In this document: positions 43,444-53,000 of the stretch, one piece after another
Position numbering within the stretch: position 1 is the stretch's first letter
Layout of the letters: each line of letters starts with the position of its first letter
Origin: UKL13-2 sp036394575
GTDB lineage: Bacteria; Pseudomonadota; Gammaproteobacteria; Burkholderiales; Usitatibacteraceae
DNA: 64,000 nt
Direction of reading: 5' to 3'
Assembly (NCBI GenBank): GCA_036394575.1
Contig: DASWEY010000050.1
Span: 3,983-67,982, forward strand
The notes under the pieces: model-generated
Seen by the model: the letters and a program-made list of their open reading frames with translations, nothing else
What the model was told of the DNA's origin: nothing
The model's database searches: none
Translations under genes and position numbers: made by a program

Positions 43444-44457
43444 TTAGTGTTGACTAAGCGCCGCCGACAACAGCTTGGAAGTGACATCGACAATCGGGAT
43501 CACGCGCTCGTAGGCCATGCGCGTCGGGCCGATCACACCGACCGTGCCCACCACCTGGCCATCGACTTCATAGGGCGCAGTGACCACCGAGAATTCGTCC
43601 AGCGGCACCAGCGCCGATTCGCCGCCGATGAAAATCTTCACGCCTTCGGCCTGCTGCGAGATATCGAGCAGTTCCATCAATTGCGTCTTCTGGTCGAACA
43701 CATCGAACAGGCGGCGGATCGAGGCCATGTTCGAGGAGATATCGTCGACATTGAGCAGATTGCGCTCGCCGGACATGACCACGCCCTTGTTCTCGCCGGC
43801 ATTGGCGCGGGCATCGACCACGGCCGACATCAGGGTGGAAATATCGTGGTGCAACTGCGAGAGCTCGAACTTGACCTTCTCGCGGATGCGGTCGAACTCG
43901 TAGCCGCCGTAATGCTGGTTGATATAGTTGGCGGCCTCGACCAGTTGCGCGGGGGAATAGGGTTTGTCGGTGATGATGATGCGGTTCTGCACATCGCCGT
44001 CGGTGGCGACGATGATTAGCAGCACGCGTTTTTCCGAGAGCTGCATGAACTCGACATGCTTGAGTCCCACGCCCTGGCGGCGCGGGGTCATGACGATGCC
44101 GGCGAAATGCGTCAGATCGGAAAGCATCTGCGAGGCTACCGTCACCATCTGGCGCGGATCGGCCGGACGCAGCTGTTCGCGGATCTGCTCATGCTCCATA
44201 TGTTCCAGCGGCTGGATCGTCAGCAATGTATCGACGAACAGGCGATAGCCCTTGGGCGTCGGCACCCGGCCGGCCGAGGTATGCGGACTGGCGATATAAC
44301 CCATTTCCTCGAGGTCGGCCATCACATTGCGGATCGACGCCGGGGACAGTTCCATCCCCGAGAATTTCGACAAGGCGCGCGAGCCCACCGGCTGACCGTC
44401 GGCGATATGACGTTCGACCAGGAATTTGAGCAGTGTGCGTGCGCGTTCGGAGAGCAT
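43444..44457 (-). CDS. hrcA: Heat-inducible transcription repressor HrcA
   Basis: 337 aa from ATG 44457. HrcA binds CIRCE operators and represses heat-shock chaperone genes, mostly groESL. N-terminal winged helix: LLKFLVERHIADGQPVGSRA, MELSPASIRNVMADLEEMGY, HTSAGRVPTPKGYRLF. C-terminal GAF-like regulatory domain with GGESALVPLDEFSVVTAPYE and GVIGPTRMAYERVIPIVD. I see no CIRCE palindrome in front of grpE, dnaK or hrcA itself, so its targets are probably outside the window. Confidence 0.96.
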   Translation of the reverse strand: MLSERARTLLKFLVERHIADGQPVGSRALSKFSGMELSPASIRNVMADLEEMGYIASPHTSAGRVPTPKGYRLFVDTLLTIQPLEHMEHEQIREQLRPADPRQMVTVASQMLSDLTHFAGIVMTPRRQGVGLKHVEFMQLSEKRVLLIIVATDGDVQNRIIITDKPYSPAQLVEAANYINQHYGGYEFDRIREKVKFELSQLHHDISTLMSAVVDARANAGENKGVVMSGERNLLNVDDISSNMASIRRLFDVFDQKTQLMELLDISQQAEGVKIFIGGESALVPLDEFSVVTAPYEVDGQVVGTVGVIGPTRMAYERVIPIVDVTSKLLSAALSQH

Positions 44458-44510
44458 GATCCCATTGTATGTAAAACTTGCCCCGCGGTGCAAAACGATT
44501 CCGGTGTCCG

Positions 44511-44540
44511 CCGATTCGGCGCGATTCGGCGCGATTCGGT
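44511..44540. repeat. Three tandem copies of a 10-base unit
   Basis: CCGATTCGGC, GCGATTCGGC, GCGATTCGGT in a row, in the 138-base gap between hrcA (minus) and nadK (plus). Each unit contains the near-palindrome CGATTCGG. The period is about one helical turn, which could suit a regulator site or simply slippage. Confidence 0.7.
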
Positions 44541-44595
44541 GTTTTCTCGGTCGCGGCTGTCGCCCTGGGCCGATTGTTATGCTTTAATCGCCGAA

Positions 44596-45471
44596 ATGAA
44601 TAATAAATTCCAGATTGTCGCAATCATCGGGCGGCCCAATGGGGTGGCGCTGGCCGAACCGGTCCGGGCGCTGCATCGCCTGCTGCTCGCGCGCGGCGTG
44701 CGCGTGCATACCGACCCGCGCGTCGCCGAGCTGCTGGAGCGCACGCCCGACCAGGTGCTGCCGATGGAAGCCCTGATCGCCAGCGCCGATCTGGCGATTG
44801 CGGTGGGCGGCGACGGCACCCTGCTGGGGGTGGCGCGCATCGCCGCCGCCGCCAAGGTGCCGATTGTCGGCGTCAACCTCGGCACCCTGGGCTTCCTCAC
44901 CGACATCCCCAAGGATGAGATGGAGACCCTGGTTTCCGCCCTGCTGGATGGCCGCTACACCGAAGAGGCGCGTCTGATGCTGGACGGCGAAGTGCGGCGC
45001 GGAGCCGAGACGATTTTCAAGAGCGTGGCCTTCAACGACGTGGTGGTCAGCCGCGGCGCGATGGGCACCATGATCGAGTTCGCGGTCGAGGTCGACGGCG
45101 AGTTCATTTATTCCCTGCGCGCCGATGGTTTGATCATCGCCACGCCCACCGGCTCGACCGCCTATGCGCTGTCCAGCGGCGGGCCGATCCTGCAGCCCGG
45201 CCTGGCGGCGATGGCCCTGGTGCCGATTTCGCCGCATACCCTGTCGAACCGGCCGATCGCCATTCGCAGCAATTCCGAAGTGCGCGTAAAGCTGATCAGC
45301 GGCGCCAATGCGCGCGTCAACTTCGATGTACAGGCCTTCTTCGATCCGCGCACGGACGATGAGGTCATCATCCGTGCCCACCCGAACCCGCTGCGCCTAC
45401 TGCATCCGATGGGCTATTCCTATTTCGGCATGCTGCGCACCAAGCTGCACTGGAACGAAAGAACGTCATAG
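44596..45471 (+). CDS. nadK: NAD kinase
   Basis: 291 aa from ATG 44596. Phosphorylates NAD+ to NADP+. Signatures: VGGDGTLLGVARIAA (diacylglycerol-kinase-type GGDGT loop), GVNLGTLGFLTDI, FNDVVVSRGA, and the LRADGLIIATPTGSTAYALS block followed by GGPILQP. The start agrees with the family; the frame is open upstream across hrcA only by chance. It precedes recN by 8 bases and is divergent from hrcA. Confidence 0.97.
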   Translation: MNNKFQIVAIIGRPNGVALAEPVRALHRLLLARGVRVHTDPRVAELLERTPDQVLPMEALIASADLAIAVGGDGTLLGVARIAAAAKVPIVGVNLGTLGFLTDIPKDEMETLVSALLDGRYTEEARLMLDGEVRRGAETIFKSVAFNDVVVSRGAMGTMIEFAVEVDGEFIYSLRADGLIIATPTGSTAYALSSGGPILQPGLAAMALVPISPHTLSNRPIAIRSNSEVRVKLISGANARVNFDVQAFFDPRTDDEVIIRAHPNPLRLLHPMGYSYFGMLRTKLHWNERTS

Positions 45472-45479
45472 GAAGAACC

Positions 45480-47153
45480 ATGCTCCGCGCCCTGGCCATT
45501 CGCGACTTTGTCATCGTCGATTCCCTCGAGCTTGATTTCGACTCGGGCTTCACCGCGCTCACCGGCGAAACCGGCGCCGGCAAGTCGATCATGATCGATG
45601 CCCTGTCCCTGGCCCTGGGCATGCGCGCCGACGGCAATGTGGTGCGCGTCGGCCAGGCGCGGGCGGAAATCACCGCCGAATTCGAGCTGTCCGGCGCCGC
45701 CGACGCCAGGCAATGGCTGGTGGACAACGAACTCGCGGACGACGACGCCAATATCTGCATCTTCCGCCGCGTGCTCGACGCCGGCGGGCGCTCCAAATCC
45801 TTCATCAACGGCACCTCGGTCACGCTCAGCCAGGCGCGCGATCTGGCCGAGCGGCTGATCGATATCCACGGCCAGCATGAACATCAATCCCTGCTCCGGC
45901 GCGACGCCCAGCTGACCCTGCTGGACGATTTCGCCGATAACGCGAGCGTGCTGGAAACGCTGGCGGTGAAACACGCGGCATGGTCGCAACTTGCCGCCAC
46001 CCGCGCCGCGCGCGAGGCCAATGAGGCCGCCATCGTGCGCGAGTTCGAGGAGCTCAGCTACCAGATCGCCGAATTCGAAAAGCTCAATTTCTCCGCCGCG
46101 CGCTGGGAAGACACGCAGGCCGACCAGCGCCGCCTGGCGAACGCCGCCAGCCTGATCGCCAGCACCGATGCCGCCATCAACGGATTGTCGGAATCCGAGT
46201 CGGCGGCGCTGTCGCAAATCGACGGCATCGCGGCCGACCTCGGCCATGCGGCCGATACCGACCCGGCCCTGAAAGAGGCGGTGAGCCTGATCGAATCGGC
46301 CGGCGTGGAATTGCGCGAGGCGGTTTCGTCCCTGCGCCACTATCTGCGCAAGCTCGAGGTCGATCCGGCGCGGCTCACCGAACTGGATCGCGAAATATCG
46401 GATGTGCAGGAAATCGCCCGCAAATTCCGCATCGAGCCCAAGCGTATTCCCGAAATGCTGCAGCAAAAGCGCGATCGTTTGAGTGCGCTCGGCGGCGGCC
46501 AGTCGCTGGACGCCCTGATCGAGCAGGAACGCGCCGCCGAGGCCGCATACATGGAATTGGCGAAAAAGCTGACCAGATCCCGCCAGACGGCGGCGAAGAA
46601 ATTTGCCACCGAAGTCACCAAATCGCTGCAGCTGCTGGCAATGGCCGGCGGCCGCTTTGCCGTCGAATTTTCGCCGCGCGAACCCTCGGCCGCCGGACTT
46701 GAAACCTGCGAATTCCAGGTCGCCGCGCACGAGGGCCAGCCGTTGGGCCCGCTGGCCAGGATCGCCTCGGGCGGCGAGTTGTCGCGCGTGTCGCTGGCGA
46801 TCCAGATGATGGCCAGTGCCCGGGGCGGCGTGGCCACCATGATCTTCGACGAGGTCGACGCCGGCATCGGCGGGCGCGTGGCGGAAGTGGTCGGCCGCCT
46901 GCTGCGCGCGCTGGGGATGAATCATCAGGTGTTGGCGGTGACGCATTTGCCCCAGGTCGCGGCCTGCGCGGTGCATCAGTTCCAGGTGGCGAAGATGGCG
47001 CGCGACGGTGTCGTCACCACGTCGATCACGGCGCTGGCGGCGGAACAGCGCGTGGACGAGATCGCGCGCATGCTGGGCGGCATCACCATCACCGCGGCCA
47101 CGCGCAAGGCGGCGGCGGAAATGCTGGAGAATGCCGATCGGGTGCTGCGCTAG
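45480..47153 (+). CDS. recN: DNA repair protein RecN
   Basis: 557 aa, an SMC-like ATPase for double-strand-break repair. Walker A GETGAGKS (about 30-37), a long coiled-coil middle (about 150-380), the ABC signature ASGGELSRVSLAIQ (about 437) and Walker B TMIFDEVDAGIGG. The nadK-recN pair is standard in proteobacteria. It is convergent with glnE. Confidence 0.97.
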   Translation: MLRALAIRDFVIVDSLELDFDSGFTALTGETGAGKSIMIDALSLALGMRADGNVVRVGQARAEITAEFELSGAADARQWLVDNELADDDANICIFRRVLDAGGRSKSFINGTSVTLSQARDLAERLIDIHGQHEHQSLLRRDAQLTLLDDFADNASVLETLAVKHAAWSQLAATRAAREANEAAIVREFEELSYQIAEFEKLNFSAARWEDTQADQRRLANAASLIASTDAAINGLSESESAALSQIDGIAADLGHAADTDPALKEAVSLIESAGVELREAVSSLRHYLRKLEVDPARLTELDREISDVQEIARKFRIEPKRIPEMLQQKRDRLSALGGGQSLDALIEQERAAEAAYMELAKKLTRSRQTAAKKFATEVTKSLQLLAMAGGRFAVEFSPREPSAAGLETCEFQVAAHEGQPLGPLARIASGGELSRVSLAIQMMASARGGVATMIFDEVDAGIGGRVAEVVGRLLRALGMNHQVLAVTHLPQVAACAVHQFQVAKMARDGVVTTSITALAAEQRVDEIARMLGGITITAATRKAAAEMLENADRVLR

Positions 47154-47161
47154 GTTTCCCG

Positions 47162-47178
47162 GCCCGCGCCGCGCGGGC
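47162..47178. terminator. GC-rich hairpin between recN and glnE
   Basis: Perfect 8-base arms GCCCGCGC/GCGCGGGC around one base between the convergent stops of recN (47153) and glnE (47187). There is no T-run on either side, so intrinsic termination is uncertain. Confidence 0.4.
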
Positions 47179-47186
47179 AAGATCGT

Positions 47187-50027
47187 TCAGTGCAGCAAGC
47201 TGGTCCAGGCCGCGATGACCGCGTGGCGTTCATCGCTCAGTTCTTCCGTTCCGATCCAGGTCTTCTGCTCGTTATTGGTTCGCGCCCGGTGCTGCCGGTC
47301 GCGATAGGCCAGGTAGGCCTTGGCGACGCGCGCGGCGATGTCCTCGTCGAGAATGCCCAGGGCGCCGGCCCGCGTCAGCAGTGCGAAATTGCCGAGGTTG
47401 CGCAAAAACTCCGGGTGCTCGTGCGCATAGGCGAGGATCAGGTATTGGACGATGAACTCCACGTCGACAATGCCGCCGCGGGTGTGCTTCAGATCGAGCT
47501 GATCGGCGCGATCTTTTTTTTCGGCGCGCATCTTGTCGCGCATCTCGACAATTTCCGCGCGCAGTTTTTGCCGGTCGCGCGGTTTGCACAACACCGCGCT
47601 GCGGATCGCCTCGAAGGGCACCGCCAGCGTCTCGTCGCCGGCGCACCAGCGCGCCCGGGTCAGCGCCTGATGCTCCCAGGTCCAGGCGCGCTGCTGCTGG
47701 TAATCGCGGAACGCGTCCATGCTCGATACCAGCAGGCCGGCGGCGCCGTCGGGGCGCAGGCGCAGATCGGTTTCATAGAGCACGCCGCCGGCGGTCATGG
47801 TATTCAACCAGCTGCTGAGGCGCTGCGCCAGCTTGCCGTAGGTTTCCGCGGCAATGCCGGAAGCGCCGTCGTATAAAAACACCAAATCGAGATCCGAGGC
47901 ATAGCCGAGCTCCTTGCTGCCGAGTTTGCCGTAGCCGATCACGGCAAAGCCGGGCGGCGCGGAGGCGTCGCTGCCCGGCATGATGGCTTTCCAGGCTTGC
48001 GCCAGCGCGGTCGCAAGCAACATATCGGCGAGCGCCGAGAGCTCGTCGGACAGCGCCATCACGCCCAGCCGGCCCTCGATATCGGCGATGTTGAGCCTGA
48101 GGGTGATCACCTGCTTGCAGTGGCGCAGAATTTCGTAAAGCCGCTCGACGTCCCCGGCCGCGCGTGCGCATTCGGCATTCAGGCGCGCACGTTCCGCCAC
48201 CCAGTCGATGGTGGCCTGGCTGGGGCGCCGCGCGCGCAATTCATCGAGCAGCACCGGATGGCGGCGTAGCAGTTCCGCCGCCCAGGCACTGCGCGCGGCG
48301 ATATGCGTCACGCGCGCCAGCACCTCGGGATATTCGGCGAGCAGGGCGACATAGGTCTCGCGCTTGTCGATGGCGTCGAGCAGATCCAGCACGCGGAAAA
48401 AAGTCTGCTGCGGCGCGAGCTCGGCCAGCGCCAGCGTCAGGGCGGCGGGAATCAGCGCGGCGATGCGCTTGCGCGTGCGTTCCGACAGGGTTTTGGTGCG
48501 CGTGGCATTTTGCCAGGCGAGCACGCGTTCAATGACGGCCGGGCGTATTTTTGCCGCCGCGCCGTCCGCATCAATAGTGTCGAGAACCGCATGGATACTG
48601 GCTTCCAGGGCAGTTGCCCCGGCGGGTTCGGTGCGTGTGTCGGCATCAAACCCGGCGGCCGGATCGATCCCGCGCCGGGTTTCGGCAGCGGCAAACAGGG
48701 CGTCGAACTCGCGCGTGACCACGCCGCGATGCGTCGCCAGCTGCGCCTCGAATGCCGGCCAATCGGCGGCGTTCATGGCTGCGGCGATGCGTTGCCGCTC
48801 GCCCTCGTCGAGCGGCAGGGCCTGGGTCTGCTGGTCATCGGCATATTGCAGCCGGTGTTCGAGGTTGCGCAGGAAAGTATAAGCATTGCCCAATTGTTCG
48901 ACACGTTGCGCATCCAGCAGGCCCAGCCGGCCGATTTCAGCGAGCGCTTCACGCGTCGAGGTCAGTTGCAGGCGATGCTCGCGCCCGCCGCGAATCAACT
49001 GGTGAAGCTGCACGATGAATTCGATTTCGCGGATGCCCCCGGCGCCGACCTTGATATCGTTGAGCCGGTTGCGCTTGCCGGCCTCGGCACGGATCTGCGC
49101 GTGCAACTCGCGCATTTCGCCGATGGCGCCATAGTCGTGATAGCGGCGGTAGACAAAGGGCGTCACCAGATTCATCAGGGCCGCCACGGTCGGGACCGCG
49201 CCGGTGATGGCGCGCGCCTTCAGCCAGGCATAGCGCTCCCAGGGGCGCGCCTGTGTCAGGAAATAGTGTTCCATCGCGCGCAGGCTGGAGACGAGGGGAC
49301 CGCTGTCGCCAAAGGGGCGCAGGCGCATATCGACGCGAAACACGAATCCGTCCTCGTCCACCGCGTCGAGCGCGCGGATCACGCGCTTGCCGACCTCGGC
49401 GTGGAACTCATGCCAAGAGCGTTCGGCAGTCGCCTCGCCGTCTTCGGCGTAGACAAAAATGAGGTCGATGTCCGAAGACACATTCAGCTCATGCGCGCCA
49501 AGCTTGCCCATGCCGACGATGAGCGTCTGCGCACCGGCCCCGGCCAGCATTGCATTGTCGAGGCCAAAGGCGGCGCCCACCATCCGGCGATGAAAATCGA
49601 GCGCCGCGATCAGGGTGATGTCGGCAAGCGCGGAAATCGTGGTGACGGCTTCGGCCAGATCGGCAAGCCCATTGATGTCGCGGAAGATCAATCGGAGCAT
49701 GACGCGTTGCCGCAATTTGCGCAGGACACGGTGCAGCGCGGTTTCCGATTCGCCCGTGGTCACCAACTCCGCGCGCATCGCTTCTGCCGTATACACCGTG
49801 TCGCTCCCGACCAGGAGGGCTTCGCGTTGTCCCGGATCGGCGGCGCAAAGCCGCTCCGCATAACGCGAGCAGCGAAACGTTTTGGCGAGCCGGGAGTCGA
49901 AAAGGGCGGAAATGGGTCTTACCTGCGGCAAAAATGCGTCTGTCGTCCAGAATGGCGGCGCGACCGTTAAAATAGCATGTAGATCAACAATAACCAGATT
50001 GCGCCGCCGGAGCCGGATCATCAGCAA
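47187..50027 (-). CDS. glnE: Glutamine synthetase adenylyltransferase / adenylyl-removing enzyme
   Basis: About 946 aa. It adenylylates and de-adenylylates glutamine synthetase in response to PII signals. Two nucleotidyltransferase domains are visible: the N-terminal one with GMGKLGAHELNVSSDIDLIF (about 165-190) and the C-terminal one with YGKLGSKELGYASDLDLVF (about 690-715); helical PII-linked domains lie between and after. The start ATG 50027 is the only ATG near the family start, but the first 40 residues are unlike the family, so a shorter non-ATG start is possible. The 5' end overlaps the divergent yhdP-type gene. Confidence 0.93.
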   Translation of the reverse strand: MLMIRLRRRNLVIVDLHAILTVAPPFWTTDAFLPQVRPISALFDSRLAKTFRCSRYAERLCAADPGQREALLVGSDTVYTAEAMRAELVTTGESETALHRVLRKLRQRVMLRLIFRDINGLADLAEAVTTISALADITLIAALDFHRRMVGAAFGLDNAMLAGAGAQTLIVGMGKLGAHELNVSSDIDLIFVYAEDGEATAERSWHEFHAEVGKRVIRALDAVDEDGFVFRVDMRLRPFGDSGPLVSSLRAMEHYFLTQARPWERYAWLKARAITGAVPTVAALMNLVTPFVYRRYHDYGAIGEMRELHAQIRAEAGKRNRLNDIKVGAGGIREIEFIVQLHQLIRGGREHRLQLTSTREALAEIGRLGLLDAQRVEQLGNAYTFLRNLEHRLQYADDQQTQALPLDEGERQRIAAAMNAADWPAFEAQLATHRGVVTREFDALFAAAETRRGIDPAAGFDADTRTEPAGATALEASIHAVLDTIDADGAAAKIRPAVIERVLAWQNATRTKTLSERTRKRIAALIPAALTLALAELAPQQTFFRVLDLLDAIDKRETYVALLAEYPEVLARVTHIAARSAWAAELLRRHPVLLDELRARRPSQATIDWVAERARLNAECARAAGDVERLYEILRHCKQVITLRLNIADIEGRLGVMALSDELSALADMLLATALAQAWKAIMPGSDASAPPGFAVIGYGKLGSKELGYASDLDLVFLYDGASGIAAETYGKLAQRLSSWLNTMTAGGVLYETDLRLRPDGAAGLLVSSMDAFRDYQQQRAWTWEHQALTRARWCAGDETLAVPFEAIRSAVLCKPRDRQKLRAEIVEMRDKMRAEKKDRADQLDLKHTRGGIVDVEFIVQYLILAYAHEHPEFLRNLGNFALLTRAGALGILDEDIAARVAKAYLAYRDRQHRARTNNEQKTWIGTEELSDERHAVIAAWTSLLH

Positions 50028-53000
50028 GTTTCGCTTTCATGTCCATATCGGACTTTTTTGCGCCCGAACCCTGTTCTGGGCGGCAATTGTCGTCGCCATC
50101 CTGGTTTCCCTGGCTGCACTGGTACTGCGCTTTGCCGTGCTGCCGAATGTGGAACGCTATCAGACGGATATCATCAGCCGCGCCGCCACCTCATCGGGCA
50201 TGGATGTGTCGGTCGGCGCGATCCGCGGCGGCTGGGTCGGCTTTCATCCCTATATCGAGATCGAGAATCTGGTTTTTCTGGAGCCGGCCTCAAGCACCTC
50301 GACCCTGCGCCCGGCGGGCGCGGTTGCCCTGAAACTGCCGCATGTGGACGCTTCGCTGTCCTGGTGGTCGCTGCTGCTGGGACAGATACGTTTTGCCGAA
50401 GTGAGCCTGCAGGCCCCTGAACTGACCCTGACGCGCGGCAAGGATGGGCTGATCTATTTCGCGGGCCGCGCCCTCAACCAGCCAAAAAACGGCGAGGACG
50501 ACAGTCGTCTGCTCAATTTCCTGCTCGAGCAACCCGGGCTGCGTGTACAGCGGGCCAGCCTGACCTGGCGCGACGATCTGACGGCGCACGACGAATTGCG
50601 CTTCACCGATGTCGGGCTGCGGATCGAAAAGGCCGGCGCCTTCCATCATTTGGGCTTTGTCGCCACTCCGCCGCGACAGCTGGCGCGTGCAATCGAGGCT
50701 GCCGGCGATCTGCGGCTGGACAATAGCGATGGCCAGTGGCGCGTCAATGGCCGGCTGTTTGCCACAGTGAGCGGCGCCGACCTGAGCGCCTTGCGCGAGC
50801 ATATTGCGGTTCCCGATGCCTTGCAGTCCGGGGTGGGCAATGTGCGGGTCTGGGTGGACATCGATAATTCGGCCATGGCAGTGATTGCCCCGGCGGCGGC
50901 GAGTGTGGCGCCGGCGACCGTCGTGTCTAATGGTGCGGCCACCGCAAATACGGCGCCGGATGCCCGGCCGTCCGGCGCCGCCAACGATACCTTGGCCCTC
51001 TTTAATCCGATCCGCCTCATCACCGCCGATCTCAATCTGGTCAATGCGCGTGCGCAACTGCAGGCCGACCTGGCCCCGCTGAATCTTTCCAGGCTGGCCG
51101 GGCGTATCGAATATCAGGCCCGCGAGGGCGGCTTCAGTATCAGCAGCAAGGGGCTTGAGATACGCACCCGCGACGGCGTGGTGTTGCCGGCCGCCGATTT
51201 CTCGTTGACCCTGCAGAACCTCGGCGATGCGGCCAGGGCCAGGGGCGAGATTAGCGGCAATGGGGTCGATCTCAAGGTGATCGCGGCATTGCTGCAGTAT
51301 TTTCCGGTCGGCAAGGAGGTGCGTGAAGGCGTTGCCGGCTTCGGTCCGCGCGGCGTGGTCAGGGAGTCGGTGTTCACCTGGACCGGGCCCCTTGAAAAAC
51401 CTTCCAGTTACCGCATCAAGGGCGCCCTCAGCGATTTCGGTGTCAACGCGGTCGGCCGGATTCCGGGGGTCAGCAAATTCTCCGGCACCGTCGAAGGCGA
51501 CGACAAAGGCGGTAAATTCACCGTGGCCGCCAGGAATGTGTCGCTGGACGTGCCCAATCTGTTTCGCGCGCCGCTGGGATTCGATACTTTCGATGGCGAT
51601 GGCGCCTGGCAGGTGACGCCGGAAGCGGTCGTGGTCGAGCTGGCCCGTCTCAGTTTCACCAATGCCGATCTCACGGGCGAAATTGCCGGGCGTTATTCGC
51701 GGCTGCGCAGCGCATCCGACCATGCCGGTACGGCGATCTCCGTGGAAAAACAACCCGGCTCGCTGGATATCAAGGGAACATTCGCGCATGTGAAAGCCAC
51801 CAGCGTGGGCAATTATCTGCCCAATGGCATCGCCCAGACCCGCGACTATCTGGATTGGGCGATCCGCGGCGGCGAAATGACCTCGGCAACCTTTCAGCTG
51901 AAGGGCGATATTTACCAGTTCCCGTTTCGCCACGGTAAAGGCGGCGAGTTCAAGAGTGTCGCCCACCTTGCCAAGGTGGATTTTCGCTATGCCGAAGGCT
52001 GGCCGATCATCAATGATATCGGCGCCGAAATGGTGTTCGAGAACACCAAATTCAGCGTCCGCTCGGATCGCGCGCAAATTTTCAAAACCAGGCTCGGCGT
52101 TACCTCGGTGCTGATCAATGATCTTGCCGAGCAGCCGCAAACACTTGAAATAAGTTCCAGTGCAGATGCACGCGCCGAGGACGTTTCGCGCTTCCTGCGC
52201 GAAAGTCCGCTGGCCTCCAGCGTCGGGGCGTTCACGCGGGTTGTGAGTCTTGAAGGACCCGGCAGCCTTGAACTGGCGCTGAAGATACCGCTGGGCAGCA
52301 AAGGACAGGTCAAGGTGGACGGCAAGTACAGTGTCAATCGCGCGACAGCGAAAACCATTTTCGGTCCGGTGATCAGCAGTCTTTCCGGCGGCGTCACCTT
52401 TACGGAAAACGGCGTGAAAAGCTTTGCGCCGACCGGGACCGCCAATGCCCTGAGCGGCACCGCGTTCGGCAACCCCTTCTCGATCAGCATCAATGGCGGC
52501 GGTAGCGCCGGGGTGACCACGGAATTCAGCGCCCGCGCGGACCTGGCGCAATTGGCCGATGTGCTGCCGTTCAAAATGCCGCAGCAAGTCGCGGGCACCG
52601 CGAATTTCGATGGGCGCATTCTGTCCCGATCCGGCGGCACCGAGGTCATTATTGATTCTCCGCTCACCGGCATCGCATCGGCACTGCCGTACCCGCTCGC
52701 CAAACGCGTGGATGAGGCGCGCGCGCTACGGGTGCAGATTGTCGATACGGCGCAGGCCACGGAGCGCATCCTGGTCGCGGTTGCGGGCAATGCGGCTGCC
52801 GGCGGGCAGGCCGAAGCGCTCGAGACGCGGATTGAAGCACGCTTTCAGCGGCGCTTTGACAGCAATGGCGTGCCGCAGGGACTGTTCGGCGGCATGGCGA
52901 TGGTCGGCATGCCGGCGAAGGACGAGACGATTCCGGCGGGCTTATGGTTGGGTGGCACCCTCAGGCAATTCGATTTTGATGCTTGGCTCAAGGCCTTCAA

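Noticed and set aside
48303..49970. 555-codon open frame antisense to glnE
   Set aside because: Shadow of glnE; no domain signature.
50290..52587. 765-codon open frame antisense to the yhdP-type gene
   Set aside because: Codon composition typical of an antisense shadow (His, Arg and Gln rich) and no recognisable domain.
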